64,000 nt of DNA from Ananas comosus (lineage: Eukaryota; Streptophyta; Magnoliopsida; Poales; Bromeliaceae), in assembly GCF_001540865.1 (NCBI RefSeq), contig NC_033625.1, positions 13,562,494 through 13,626,493 of the forward strand, in the 5' to 3' direction. Positions within the stretch are counted from its first letter, which is position 1. Every line of letters starts with the position of its first letter. The notes under the pieces were generated by a model. The model was not told the DNA's origin, ran no database searches, and saw only the letters and a program-made list of their open reading frames with translations. Shown in pieces: positions 22,940 to 34,496 of the stretch. The position numbers were made by a program, and so were the translations under genes.

Positions 22940-25900
22940 AGGCTGGTATACTATCGGTAGCACGGAGACCTCCGTGCTACCAAGTTGTTTTCAATGATGT
23001 GGCTTTCAAATCAACGATCGGTTTCGTTAGACTTGATCTACACTATTGAAAGTATTTGGAAAACTAAATTTCATAACTTTTTGACATATTTTGGTTAGTG
23101 ATCAAAAGGTGTCAAAATTAACAATTTTAATGATAGATGTGATGCGTTTGTGAATTTAACGGTGTAAAATAATCCAAATCTGATAAAATTTTTATAGAAA
23201 ATTCTTTTCACTATTTAGAGTAAAATCAGTACATCTGATCTTAAATTCAAGTCTTTTATTATCATTTTTTATGAGATTTTTATTTTCAGCCGTTTATTTT
23301 TAAACTACTCGTTTGATAGGTAAATAATACAGAAAAATTATGAAATTTAGTTTCCAAATACTTTCAATAGTGTAGATCAAGTCTACCGAAACCGATCATC
23401 GATTTGGAAGCCGCATCATTGAAAACAACTTGGTAGCACAGAGGCCTCCGTGCTATCGATAGTATACCATCCTAGCTTTTATATATATATCTTTCACATG
23501 GATGAAAGAGATGATTGCGTGTAGCAATTTTCTGCATATTGAGTTATAGGACTTTGATTTGTTTCGAAGAATTTCTAATTTACATGTATTATTTTCTATG
23601 TTAATTTTCTTTTTCTTTTTTTTTTTTCCACATGGTATAGGGAAATTAATTTTGGCTTTGTCCCACAAAACAAGCTTAACTTATTCTTTAGTGATTGATA
23701 ATTTTGTACTGTGAAAGCTCCAATCCACATAAAGACATGTTGCTTCAGGACAAGTTTCTTCATATTTTCTATTGAAATTTCTATCTATTATCTTACCTTC
23801 CATTAAGATCTAGTTCGAGAACTGCGTCGAAAAACGCATCCGCTTTGGGATTCGGGTCGGGTTCGAGCCGGCTTTGGTTTGGTAAGTTTGAATTGAATAA
23901 AAAAAAAACAAAATTATTTGGGACCCATTTATGGTGGCCCAACCCTAGCCTAAAATTCTATTTTGGATATCCAAACTATTCGTGTTGCGAGTCTTTTGAA
24001 CCCTCTAAATTATAAAGCAGGTATATTTGACGAATATATTTTCAAACTAAGACAATGTAAAACCACCAAAAATAAAAATCGGAATCTTCGGACATAAAGT
24101 GTTTATTCTGTATTTAGATTATTAAATTTAATAATTTTCTACACAGTAATAAAATGCATTTTGTTCAGTTGCGCGCGATCGACTTCGTTTGGTCTAATAT
24201 ATAGCTCAACTTGTTCAAGTCGCACCCTTATCTACGAGTCTTTTAGTTTCTTTTTTTTTTTTTTTTTGAGAGATAGGTAGCACGCTACCTGTTTCGTTTA
24301 TTTCATTTAGAAATAAACTTAGCTGGAAATGTGAATCAATTAGGATTCGAACTTGGGTCTCGAATACCAACCACCAAGCCCTTTGTCACTTGCTCTAGGG
24401 ACGGTCGGTGAGTCTTTTAGTTTCTTGCAACTTCAAAAGTTTAAATCTATGCTGATTTTCAAATAGAAAAGTTGCTCAATTTTTTTTATCGCTATTTTTT
24501 TCTCACTATGCATAATTTTTCGTACGGCAATGGCCAGAAAAAGGAAAAAACTCTTTTTGGTTTCTTCATATCTTTAGCTTATTTCATTCTAAAAATTGAA
24601 TGAAGCATTTCGATACGTTTTGGATAATAATCAGGTATTTGGGACCTAAAACCTAATTTTAACTTTTATTTTGATTCCTAATCGCCATGTCACTAATTTT
24701 TCTATTTCGTTGCACTTCTAATGTTTTCATTATTAAATTTCTCCATTTCTTTAGAGTAATAGTGTCATGTACGTTAGGTGATAATATCTGATATGTCCTT
24801 AAAAACTTCAAAAATATCTAATATACACCTGGTTGGCTAAAATGCCCTCTTTGATTTTTTTTAAAAATACTTTAAAAATATCCCCAAACTCTAGGGATTA
24901 CTAATAGGCTTTGGGATTTAAAGGGGAATTTTGGTAAAATTAGAGTAAATTTGAAATTTTGAATAGTAGTCAAGGATAAACTAATAAGCCAAAGTCTTAT
25001 TAATATGTATAAGGCTTAGTAGAGTTAATTTACTTTTTACCTAATGGTGATATATTAATTTTAGTGAGTTAATTTCAAACTGTAGAGAATTAACAAAAAT
25101 TAAGGAACACTCAAATGAAGATTCTTGCTCTTTTCATGTAGGTGGAGGCAACGACAAATCCAACCAATCGGTAGAGCTGAAGCCGATATGTGACACGTCG
25201 AATCCACGATGCGACGTTTGCGACGTGACAGGCGACGCTCGAATCCTCGGGAGCCACTCGACGGTCTTATACGTCCCTCCCCCCGAAATCACCAATCCTG
25301 AACCTCAAGAGTGGAAGATCCGAGTACAATCTCGCAAGTACCTTCCGTGGATCAAATTCGTGACAATAAAATCATTACGCGGCCCGTTCGAAGCCCCTCC
25401 TTGTACGGTCCGGCACGATGTCCCTGCAGTCGTCTTCGCGCTCGGTGGCCTTATAGGGAACGTGTGGCACGACTTCAGTGATGTGATCGTGCCCCTCTAC
25501 CTCACTTCTCGTCGGTTCAACGGCGAGGTTCAATTCCTTATAACCGATCTCAGACCTTGGTGGGTCGAAAAGTATAGTGTGATACTCAAGAAGCTCTCGA
25601 GGTACGAAATTATCGATTTTGATAGCGATAAGGAGTTCCGTTGTTACCCACGTGCTCTCGTCGGCCTTCGGAGCCATCGTGATTTCGGGATCTTACCCGA
25701 TTTACCTCCAGAAGGATACACAATGCTGGACTTCCGGTTGTTCATTCGAGAAGCTTACTCGCTTCCAAAAGATGTACCGATAAGTTATCGAGATAAGCCG
25801 GAAAAAAAGCCACGACTGATGCTCATAAATAGGGGGAAAACTAGGAGATTATTGAATGTGGAGGAAGTAGCGAAATCGGCCGAGGAGTTAGGGTTTGAGG

Positions 25901-26322
25901 TCATGGTCATCGAGCCAAAGAGGGACCTAAACGTGACGGAATTCGCAAAAGCGGTGGACTCGTGCGACGCGCTGATGGGGGTGCACGGTGCGGGGCTTAC
26001 GAACATCGTTTTTCTCAGAACGAACGCCACCCTGATCCAAGTGGTGCCCTACGGCAAATTGGAGTCCATGGCCGAGGGATTCTACAGTTGGCCCGCAAGG
26101 GAAATGAAATTGAGAGATGTCGAGTACTCGATTGGCGCTGAGGAGACCACATTGTTGGAGAAATTTGGGAGAGATCACCCTGTGATCAAGGATCCGGATT
26201 CAATTCACAACAGTGGGTGGCAAAAGGTGGCGGAGTTCTACATGTTCAACCAAGATGTGAAGCTAAATGTCACAAGATTTGCTCCCACACTATTGAAGGC
26301 TCTAGAGCTTCTTCGCAAATAG
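21442..26322 (+). CDS. GT61 glycosyltransferase, gene 2 (501 aa)
   Basis: Exons 21442-21565, 21685-21750, 21970-22104 and 25142-26322 join in phase 1 and give 501 aa. The protein has a basic N-terminus, a signal anchor at about 13-31 and a stem that includes one 45-residue acidic/lysine-rich exon (EEEIKEEEKTSKSSK near its end). The GT61 domain follows, with CDTSNPRCDVCDVTGD, GGLIGNVWHDFSD, PWWVEKYSVILKKLSRYE, KPRLMLINRG and HGAGLTN at 390-396. All motifs expected of an active family member are present. By family it should be a Golgi xylan pentosyltransferase; donor and linkage are unknown. The last intron is 3 kb and holds two SINEs and two palindromic MITEs. It is the most canonical of the three close paralogs. 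Confidence 0.92.
22160..22330 (+). mobile_element. Degenerate SINE copy in gene 2 intron 3
   Basis: The copy retains 'gcttggtgg', the B box 'attcgaatcctaattgattc' and the tail 'atggcatgctacttatctct', ending in an AAT repeat. Flanks 'aataattttccatatta' and 'aataatttttcaaatta' look like a worn target duplication (15 of 17 bases). Confidence 0.65.
22628..22866. mobile_element. Palindromic MITE in gene 2 intron 3
   Basis: The ends carry 'acttttaaaagtaccaagtg' and the inverted counterpart 'cttggtgcttttacaagcac', with the shared internal block 'gggttgagtgggtggttggt'. It is flanked by TA repeats. Confidence 0.6.
22937..23478. mobile_element. Long fold-back MITE in gene 2 intron 3
   Basis: The arms begin GCTAGGCTGGTATACTATCG and end with the inverse near 23460-23478, mirrored through 'cacggagacctccgtgctac' and 'gtagcacagaggcctccgtg'. 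It lies directly after a TA then GA repeat (22868-22937). It is closely related to the copy in gene 3 intron 4 (32098-32635). Confidence 0.7.
24252..24409 (-). mobile_element. SINE in gene 2 intron 3
   Basis: The copy is in reverse orientation: a T-rich start, the tail complement 'ggtagcacgctacctgtttc', the B-box complement 'aggattcgaac', and 'cacttgctctagggacggtc' at the head. GAGTCTTTTAGTTTC is repeated at 24236-24250 and 24410-24424, a perfect 15-bp target duplication. Confidence 0.88.
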
Positions 26323-27014
26323 TGGGTGCATGTGAGGATCTTTATTAACATTTAAATTTTACTATTTAGTATTTTAATTTGTTTAATTTGAACAATTTAA
26401 TGTTTTTTTTCATTGCATATTTTGGTTCTGGCGTTTGTGTATGACACAGTGAATTACTCAAATATGCAACAAAAAAGAACCGGCCATCATGTAATTAGCT
26501 CAAGTGCATTTAAATTGAAAATTTTTAAAAATTGGTTGTTGTTTCACAGTTAATGGATGAGCAATAAATCAAATTACCTTTTATTTTCTTTTGCAACTAT
26601 AGGGCAATTTGTTCTTGTAGTTCGGTTTCAAAATTATTCTTTCATCCATCTCTTCTTTAAATTCAATCGTATATTTACTCTAAAATCGACCAAAAAAAGA
26701 ACAAAAGAAAAATTGAAATCCATTTGTAATTAAGGGAGGAGGTTTGTTTACATATAAATCCATATATTTTAAGGGATTATAAGATTTCTTGAAACATTTT
26801 AAATCCTATTGCGCCATATATTCCTATAATAAAATAAATATGAAATTTAAAATATACTGTGAAGTAAACAGACTCTTAAACTAGTTTTGCTATGATCTGC
26901 AGCCCAAGACAATGCAGGTGGTGAAGCAAGGTAGACCAGTAGGCCCTTTTGACTTATATCTATTTACAAAAATATTGGCCCAAAAATTTTATTCTTATTC
27001 TCATTATTTTTTCT
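26323..27014 (+). other. Gene 2 3' flank
   Basis: No gene is seen. Similarity to the gene 1 3' flank continues to about 26880, as described for 7004-8080. The rest is AT-rich and unremarkable. Confidence 0.45.
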
Positions 27015-27433
27015 AGGATTAATTTCCTACATATCCCCGCAAATATATATAGTGAATGACAAATATATATCTATAAAGTTTAACTTTTATATGTTGTCGC
27101 TACAAAAGTTCTAATGTTTTTAAATATGTTCCTCTGGTTTGTTACCATTAGAGAATCGTTAGAAAACTATTTATATTTTCAATTTTGCCATCATAAATAT
27201 ATCCCTTCCAAAGCCATACTAGTATTATATAAAGAGGTAAAAATGTCAAAAACTAATTAGGATTAAGTATTTAACCGATGGTTAACTAACTTTTTCTAAC
27301 GGATTCTAACGGCAGGAACATATTTGAAAACATAAGAACTTTTGTAAGAACAATATATAAAAGTTCAACTTAATTTCTATGGATATATTTATTATTCACT
27401 ATATTTGGAAAGTCATGTATGAAATTAACCCTT
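27015..27433. mobile_element. Inverted-repeat element, Mutator-like
   Basis: The left arm ('attaatttcctacatatccc', 'acttttatatgttgtcgcta') is mirrored by the right arm ('aacaatatataaaagttcaa', 'catgtatgaaattaaccc'). A second copy of this family is at 48874-49290. No coding sequence is present and target duplications were not resolved. Confidence 0.55.
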
Positions 27434-27495
27434 TTTTCTATATATATAACGTGAAACTTAAAAAAAAAAAGTGATCAATGTATGGAGTGCGCTAG

Positions 27496-27782
27496 GGGTG
27501 TCAACGAGCCGAACACCAGTGAGCTGAGACTGGTTCATGTTCGGCTTGTTTCATAAACGAGCCGAACACGAGCTGGCGCGTTAAATTAAGTATCGAGCCG
27601 AGTATGAGCTGGCTCATGATTAGCAAAATAAAAGAATTATGAAGGATATGTATAGAAAATAAATTCATGAGATCTTACCTATTTAACTTGGATCTAATAG
27701 TTGAAATTTTACATATAAATGACCTTTTCATAATTGAGTTGGGTTTTATATTTATGTTACATTAAAAATTTTATATATATAG

Positions 27783-27818
<36 letters not shown>

Positions 27819-28650
27819 AGAAGAGAGAGAGTCCGGCTACTATACTTTATGAGTATAGAGCCTATTATACTCATAAATTTTGGCCGTTAAGATCTACCCT
27901 TAATCATTTTTATCTGTTAAATTATACTATTCAACCAAACTACCCCAGTACTCAACTCTAGGGGGCCCACTATCAACCTAACAGTAATCAACTTTCATCC
28001 TAAATGTATATTTTTTCATCGCTGAACTGTCGATAAACTTAGATACAAAGAGCTCTATACTCTCAATGAGTAAGTAGCCCCATGCACATATATATATAGT
28101 AGAACTATATAATATATATGATAATATATAATATTTATATATATATATATTCGAGCTGTTATCGAGCCGAACATGAGCGAGCTGACCTCAGCTCAGCTCG
28201 TGATCGACTCGTTTATTAAACGAGCTAAAAAATTTAGCTCGCTCGTGTTCGATTAACGAGCCGAACACAAGTCAAGCACGAGCTAACTCATGAACAATAA
28301 GTTAAAACAATTACGAAGGACACGTATAAAAAATAAATTTATGAGATATTATCCATTTAACTTTGTTCTAATAGTTAAAACTTTACATATAAATGACATT
28401 TTTGTAAGAGTTAGACTTTATATTTAGATTAAACTATAAATTAATTATTTATTTATATATAATATATAAATATAAAATATATGTATTTGAGCTGTTATCG
28501 AGCCGAACACGAACGAGCTGATCGCAGCTCGTATTCGGCTCATTTATTAAACGAGTTGACAAATTCAGCTCGTGTTCGACTCATTTATTACACATGCGAT
28601 TCGATCTCAAACTTATTTCGAGCGAAACATGAATTGGTGCGTTAACAACG
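27496..28650. mobile_element. GAGCCGA-rich hAT-like repeats with a nested MITE
   Basis: Two or three blocks of 'cgagccgaacacgag' type sequence (27496-27620, 28150-28270, 28495-28640) share the interval 'atgagatcttacctatttaa' or its variants. A palindromic MITE of the 440-690 type (about 27832-28085, CTACTATACTTTATGAGTAT) and GA/TA repeats interrupt the array. Ends are not sharply defined. Confidence 0.45.
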
Positions 28651-28796
28651 AACTAGATTCCTACCCTAGAGTGCACCTTCTATAAAGGGGCGTTGCAAGT
28701 TGGAACTCCCGTAGCTCTGTACGAGGTATATTTATTTATGGACATGATGGTTCAGTTCATATTCACATATGGTAGAACTTTCGTAAGTGAGTCATT

Positions 28797-28799
<3 letters not shown>

Positions 28800-28837
<38 letters not shown>

Positions 28838-28986
28838 TGGAGAGATAGAGAGTACGCTACTTGCTTCGTTTATTTTATTTAGAAATAAACTTAGCTAAAA
28901 ATATGAATCAACTATATAGGATTCGAACTTGAAACCTCGGGTATCAACCACCAAGCCCTTTGCCACTTGCTCTAAAAACGGTCGGT
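28800..28986 (-). mobile_element. SINE between genes 2 and 3
   Basis: It is a reverse-orientation copy with a T tract of about 37, then the complement of the SINE tail, body, B box ('aggattcgaac') and head. GTGAGTCATTGTT is repeated at 28787-28799 and 28987-28999. Its insertion splits the block duplicated from upstream of gene 2. Confidence 0.88.
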
Positions 28987-29399
28987 GTGAGTCATTGTTG
29001 TACTACCATGATAGTACAAGAGCTATGTGCAAATTTTGCACGTAAAGTCCATTTATTCTTAAAATGAGTCATTATTATTTGTAGTTAAAGGTCGTTTTCA
29101 TAGTAAAGAGTAAAACTTTCTAATCACGAGGGACTAACATATATTTGTAATAAACAAAAAAAAAAAAAATTCACTGTCTAAAATGCGGTGCAAAATGATC
29201 TAAAATTCAGTCTTATATCATCATATTTAATATTAAAAAATTATGAAATTTATTTCTGAATTCTTGAAATATTCTAAATTAATTGATGAACAGAGAGGTG
29301 TATATATTTATATTTCTAAAAGCACCCTAGCTTGCGCATTAAAGCTTTCTTCGTACTAAAAATAATGAAATGAAAAGTACTACTCATGATCCATTTTAC

Positions 29400-29770
29400 T
29401 CAAAATTAAGTGTACTCTCCTTATATATATTAACCAAGTAGGATGATTCACTACTATTATTGGAAGTTAAATATGCACTTTCGACTATAGTTTGGATTGT
29501 TACTTAAATATGTACATATGAGGATCATTAATTGAACACGTACAACATTTTCCCCTTCGAAAGTTATTATACGAAGCAACCTGCTAAGGAGAACTCTACA
29601 ATATCTTCCAAGATTATTATAAGCTCATCGCGGTCGAAGAATGCGAATGTCATCGCAATTTGTGTAAAGCTTCTTCTGCTATCGTCGTCGTGAAGAGAGT
29701 TTAATTGAAAGGGTGGTGGTGAGATCGATCGAGAAGGTATATCGATCGAGAAAGTTAGGGTTTGGGGGTG
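29400..29770 (+). promoter_or_regulatory. Promoter and 5' leader of gene 3
   Basis: TATATATATTAA at 29422-29433 is followed by 'ccaagtaggatgattc' as in gene 2, then 'ggaagttaaatatgcacttt' and the 'gagatcgatcgagaagg' leader. A segment of about 75 bp near 29590-29660 is absent from the gene 2 leader, so the leader of gene 3 is longer. Confidence 0.6.
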
Positions 29771-32056
29771 ATGAAGAGCTTTGCTCAAAGCTTGTCGAAG
29801 AGCCATGTCGGTGCGGGGTTGCTCACGGGCTTCTTCTTGGTCTTGCTCACCTACTTCTCCATGTCGGAGCAGTTTGCGATCCGCGTTCCAAATCGTGAGT
29901 TGTAGTTATCTATGCTCAGATAGTTTGATCCTTTCATGTTACTTAGCTAGAGGAGTTCGAGCAACATGTAATACTAATGTGCCGCCCCATTTTTCAGGAG
30001 TCGGTCATTTTAAAAATACTCTAACCCTAACACGCATAATTCTCTTAACTTATTGGGCCTATCCACCTCTCCAAATTTTATAGCCAAACTAAGAGTTTTA
30101 GCCCTATTACCCTCTCCTCTTTAAGTCCTAAGATTCTTAGTCCTATTATACCCTCCTTTTTTTAAATCCTAACGCTCTTAGTCCTATTATACCCTCCCTT
30201 CCTCTTTTAAGTCCTAACAGTCTCGTCAGGCAAAAACACATTCACAAGCAACAGACTCAACCGAGACTCATATCACATTTTTGGCTGGTGATATGCTCCG
30301 ATACCAACTGTGACTCCTCGCTTTTCAGAGGGTCACCCATCATACAACTACTCAAATCCTAACAAACTTAACCCTTTTAACCTCCTGGGCCTGCCTATCA
30401 CCTAAAATTTTATAGCCGAATTAAAAAATTTTGTCCTATTATATCTCATATATTGAATTATTCCAAATTCTAGAGATGTCACAACTTTTATTATTATTAT
30501 TTTCCTATTTTTGGGCAATATTAATTCTTATGAGATTATTTGAATGTTGTAGTTTTCTCGCAACCATCGACGGAACATGAAGTTGTATCAATTCCATCTG
30601 CACAGGATGTAGGTGAGACAAATTAACATGTAATTACCTTAATTCCTTCTTTTTTTTTCTTTGTTTAATTATAATATAATAGTGTATTAATTAAAGAAGC
30701 ACCGTTAAAATTAACATATAATTACTTTAATTATTTTCATATATTTCTTTGTTTTGCAAGATGATGGTTGATTAATTAAAGATGATTAAAATTACAGCAA
30801 TTAATAGATTAGTTTTTAAGGGGAAAAAAATCCCATATATATATATATAGAGTTGGACTGGGCTACTATTAGTAGCTAAATCCTATTGTTGCTACCAGTT
30901 TTTTAGCCTTTGGATCAACTCTTTTCATTATTTCTAACTATTAGATTAAATACTATAACCCAGTGGGGACCACTCAACCCTAGGGGGACCATTCAACTCT
31001 AACCGACTAATATCATTCTGACCATACAATTTTTCATCCAAGAGTTAAAAACTTGATAGCAAAAAGAGCGTTTTACTATTAATAGTATTCCAGCCTAATT
31101 CTTTCTATATATATATATATATATATATATTATTTTGGCTTTTTATAATTTTAATGAAAAAACTGATTAAATGGCGAATGATAAATGGCAGGATTGAAAG
31201 ATGCAGTAGAAGAAATCAAGGCGAGCCACAATGAGACGGAGCCAAAATCAGAAAATTTCAAGAAGGAAGAAGAAATCAAAGAAGAGAAAAAAACACCAGA
31301 ATCTTTGGATAATACTAAACAATTAGGTGAGACACTTAATTAATTTCTATAAAATTAAACACAATAATAAATTTTAATAATTTTGTATATTAATTGTCCA
31401 AGAACTCAAATTTAGAAAGTCAACTTTTTAAATAGCTCTCCTAATTAATTTTTCTTTAAAAAAACCAAAGGTCAAAAAATTTTCACTTTGCCCTTAGCCC
31501 TCTGTTTTGCAAGATACTGGTTGATTAACTAAAGATGGTTAAAATTACAACAATTAATAGATTAGTTTTTAAGGGAAAAAAAACCCTAATATATATATTG
31601 TTTTGATTTGTTATATTTTTAATGAAAAAATTAATTAAATGGCGAATGATAAATGGCAGGATCGAAAGATGCAGTAGAAGAAACCAAGGCGAGCCGTGAC
31701 GAGCCAGAACCAAAATCAAAAAATTTCAAGAAGGAAAAAGAGGTCAAAGAAGAGAAAAAAACACCAAAATCTTTGGAGAACACTCAACAATTAGGTGAGA
31801 CACTTAATTAATTTCTATAAAATTCTACACAATAATAAAATTTAATAATTTTGTATATTAATTGTCCAAGGCCTCAAATTTAGAAAGACAACTTTTTAAA
31901 TAGCTCTCCTAATTAATTTTTCTTTAAAAAATCCAAAGATCAGAAAATTTTCACATTGCCCTTAGTCCTCTGTTTTGCAATATGATGGTTGATTAACTAA
32001 AGATGGTTAAAATTACAGCAATTAATAGATTAGCTTTTAGGGAAAAAAAAAACCCT

Positions 32057-32099
<43 letters not shown>

Positions 32100-32631
32100 C
32101 TAGGCTGGTATACTATCGGTAGCACGGAGGCCTCCGTGCTATCAAGTTGTTTTCAATGGTGCGACTTTCAAATTGACGATCAGCTCCATTAAACTTGATC
32201 TACACTACTAGAAGTATTTGGAAACTAAATTTTATAATTTTTTGATATCATTTGGCTAGTAATCAAAAGAACTCAAAATTGACAATTTTAATGGTCGATG
32301 TAATGCGTTTGCGAATTTAACGATGTAAAACAATTCAAATCTGATAAAATTTTTATAGAAAATTCTTTTCACTGTTTAGAGTAAGATCAATACCTCTGAT
32401 ATTAAATTCAAGTCTTTTATCATTATTTTTTATAAGATTTTTATTTTCAGCCGTTCATTTTTAGACTACTCGTTTGATAAGTAAAAGATGTCGAAAAATT
32501 ATGAAATTTAGTTTCCAAATACTTTCAATAGTGTAGATCAAGTTTAACGGAGCCGATCATCGATTTGGAAGCAAAATTATTGAAAACAACTCGGTAGCAC
32601 GGATGCCTCCTTGCTACCGATAGTATACAAG

Positions 32632-32695
<64 letters not shown>

Positions 32696-33831
32696 CCAAG
32701 GCCTCAAATTTAGAAAGTCATCTTTTTAAATAGCTCTTCTAATTAATTTTTCTTTAAAAAAATCAAAGGTCAAAAAATTTTCACTTTGCCCTTAGTCCTC
32801 TGTTTTGCAAGATACTGGTCGATAGAGCTAGGCTCCTATGCTTTCGAAAGCAAATTACGGATAAAACGGGTGGGTACCCATTAAGCTGTGAGTATTTTGG
32901 GTAACCCGCGGGTACCTACGGATACCAGCACACATATTTTTTAATTACAAAATATTTTTTTTTCATTAAAATACATATATATTTATTTATCCTTCCTAAA
33001 AATTTTAACTATAATTTCTTATTGCGTCTTTTATATTACGAATTTAAGCTCTAAGACTTTAAATATTTTTATTATATGTTATGATATTTTAAATAATGAG
33101 TTATGTCATATATATATATATATATATATATATTGCATTTAAAAAATATAAGAGAAAAAAAAATTGCGGGTAATCCGCATACCCATCCGCTCACCCACGG
33201 GTGGGTATGGGTAATGATGTTGGCTACCCAAAAATTTGTGGATAAATTTTATCCATTCCCAAGTACCCCGCAGGTACAATGACCCGCCCGCGGGTTACCC
33301 AACCCGTCATTTGCCAGGTCTAGCCTCCGTGCTTGTAAGTTGTTTTCGATGATGGGATATCCGATTCGGCGATCGGTTCCGCCAAACTTGATCTACGCTA
33401 TTGGAACTATCTAAAACTAAATTTCATAATTTTTTGACTTCGTTTGTCTAGTGAACGAGTAGCCTCAAAATGAACAGCCGAAAATAAAAATCTCATAAAA
33501 AACAATGATAAAGGACTCAAATTTCAAATCGGAAGTATTGATCTTGCTATTGATATTAAGTAGAATTTTTTATTAAATTTTTATGTAATTTGGATACTTC
33601 TACACCGTTGAACTTAAAAACATGCCACATCGGTCGTTAAAATAGTCATTTTTGAGACCTTTTGATCGCTTGGTAAATGATGTCAAAAAATTATAAAATT
33701 TAGTTTCTAGATAGTTCGAAAAGGGTAGATTATACTTAACGGAGCCAATCGTCGAATCGGATGTCCTATCATCGAAAACAACTTATAAATACGGAGGTCT
33801 CCGTACTTTCAAAAGTATAGGAGACGTACTC

Positions 33832-33893
<62 letters not shown>

Positions 33894-34439
33894 GTCTTGT
33901 GTGCTATTAGTTGCACGGAGGCCTCCATGCTCCTAAGTCGTTTTTGATGATGGAGCTTCCGAATCGACGACTTGCTCCGTTAGACTTGATCTAGCGTATT
34001 TAAAGTTTCTAGAAAATAATTTTTACAATTTTTTGATATCATTTATCTAGTGATCAAAAGAATTCAAAATCAATAATTTTTAATAGTTGATATCTACCGT
34101 TTTCAAGTTTAACGGTGTAGAAGTATTCAAATCAGATAAAATTTTGATACAAAATTCTTTATACTATCTACAACAAGATCAATATTTGTGATCGAAAATT
34201 TTAGTGTTATATCACCACTTTTTATAGGATTTTTATTTTTTAGCCGTTAAAAATTATTGATTTTGAATCCTTTCGATTGCTAGGTAAATGATATCAAAAA
34301 ATCGCAAAAATTATTTTCTTGAAACTTTAAATACGCTAGATCAAGTCTAACGGAGCCGATCGTCGATTCGAAAATTTCATCATCGAAAACGGCTCAAGAG
34401 CACGAAGGCCTCCGTGCTCCTGAGAGCACAGCAACCCTG

Positions 34440-34496
<57 letters not shown>

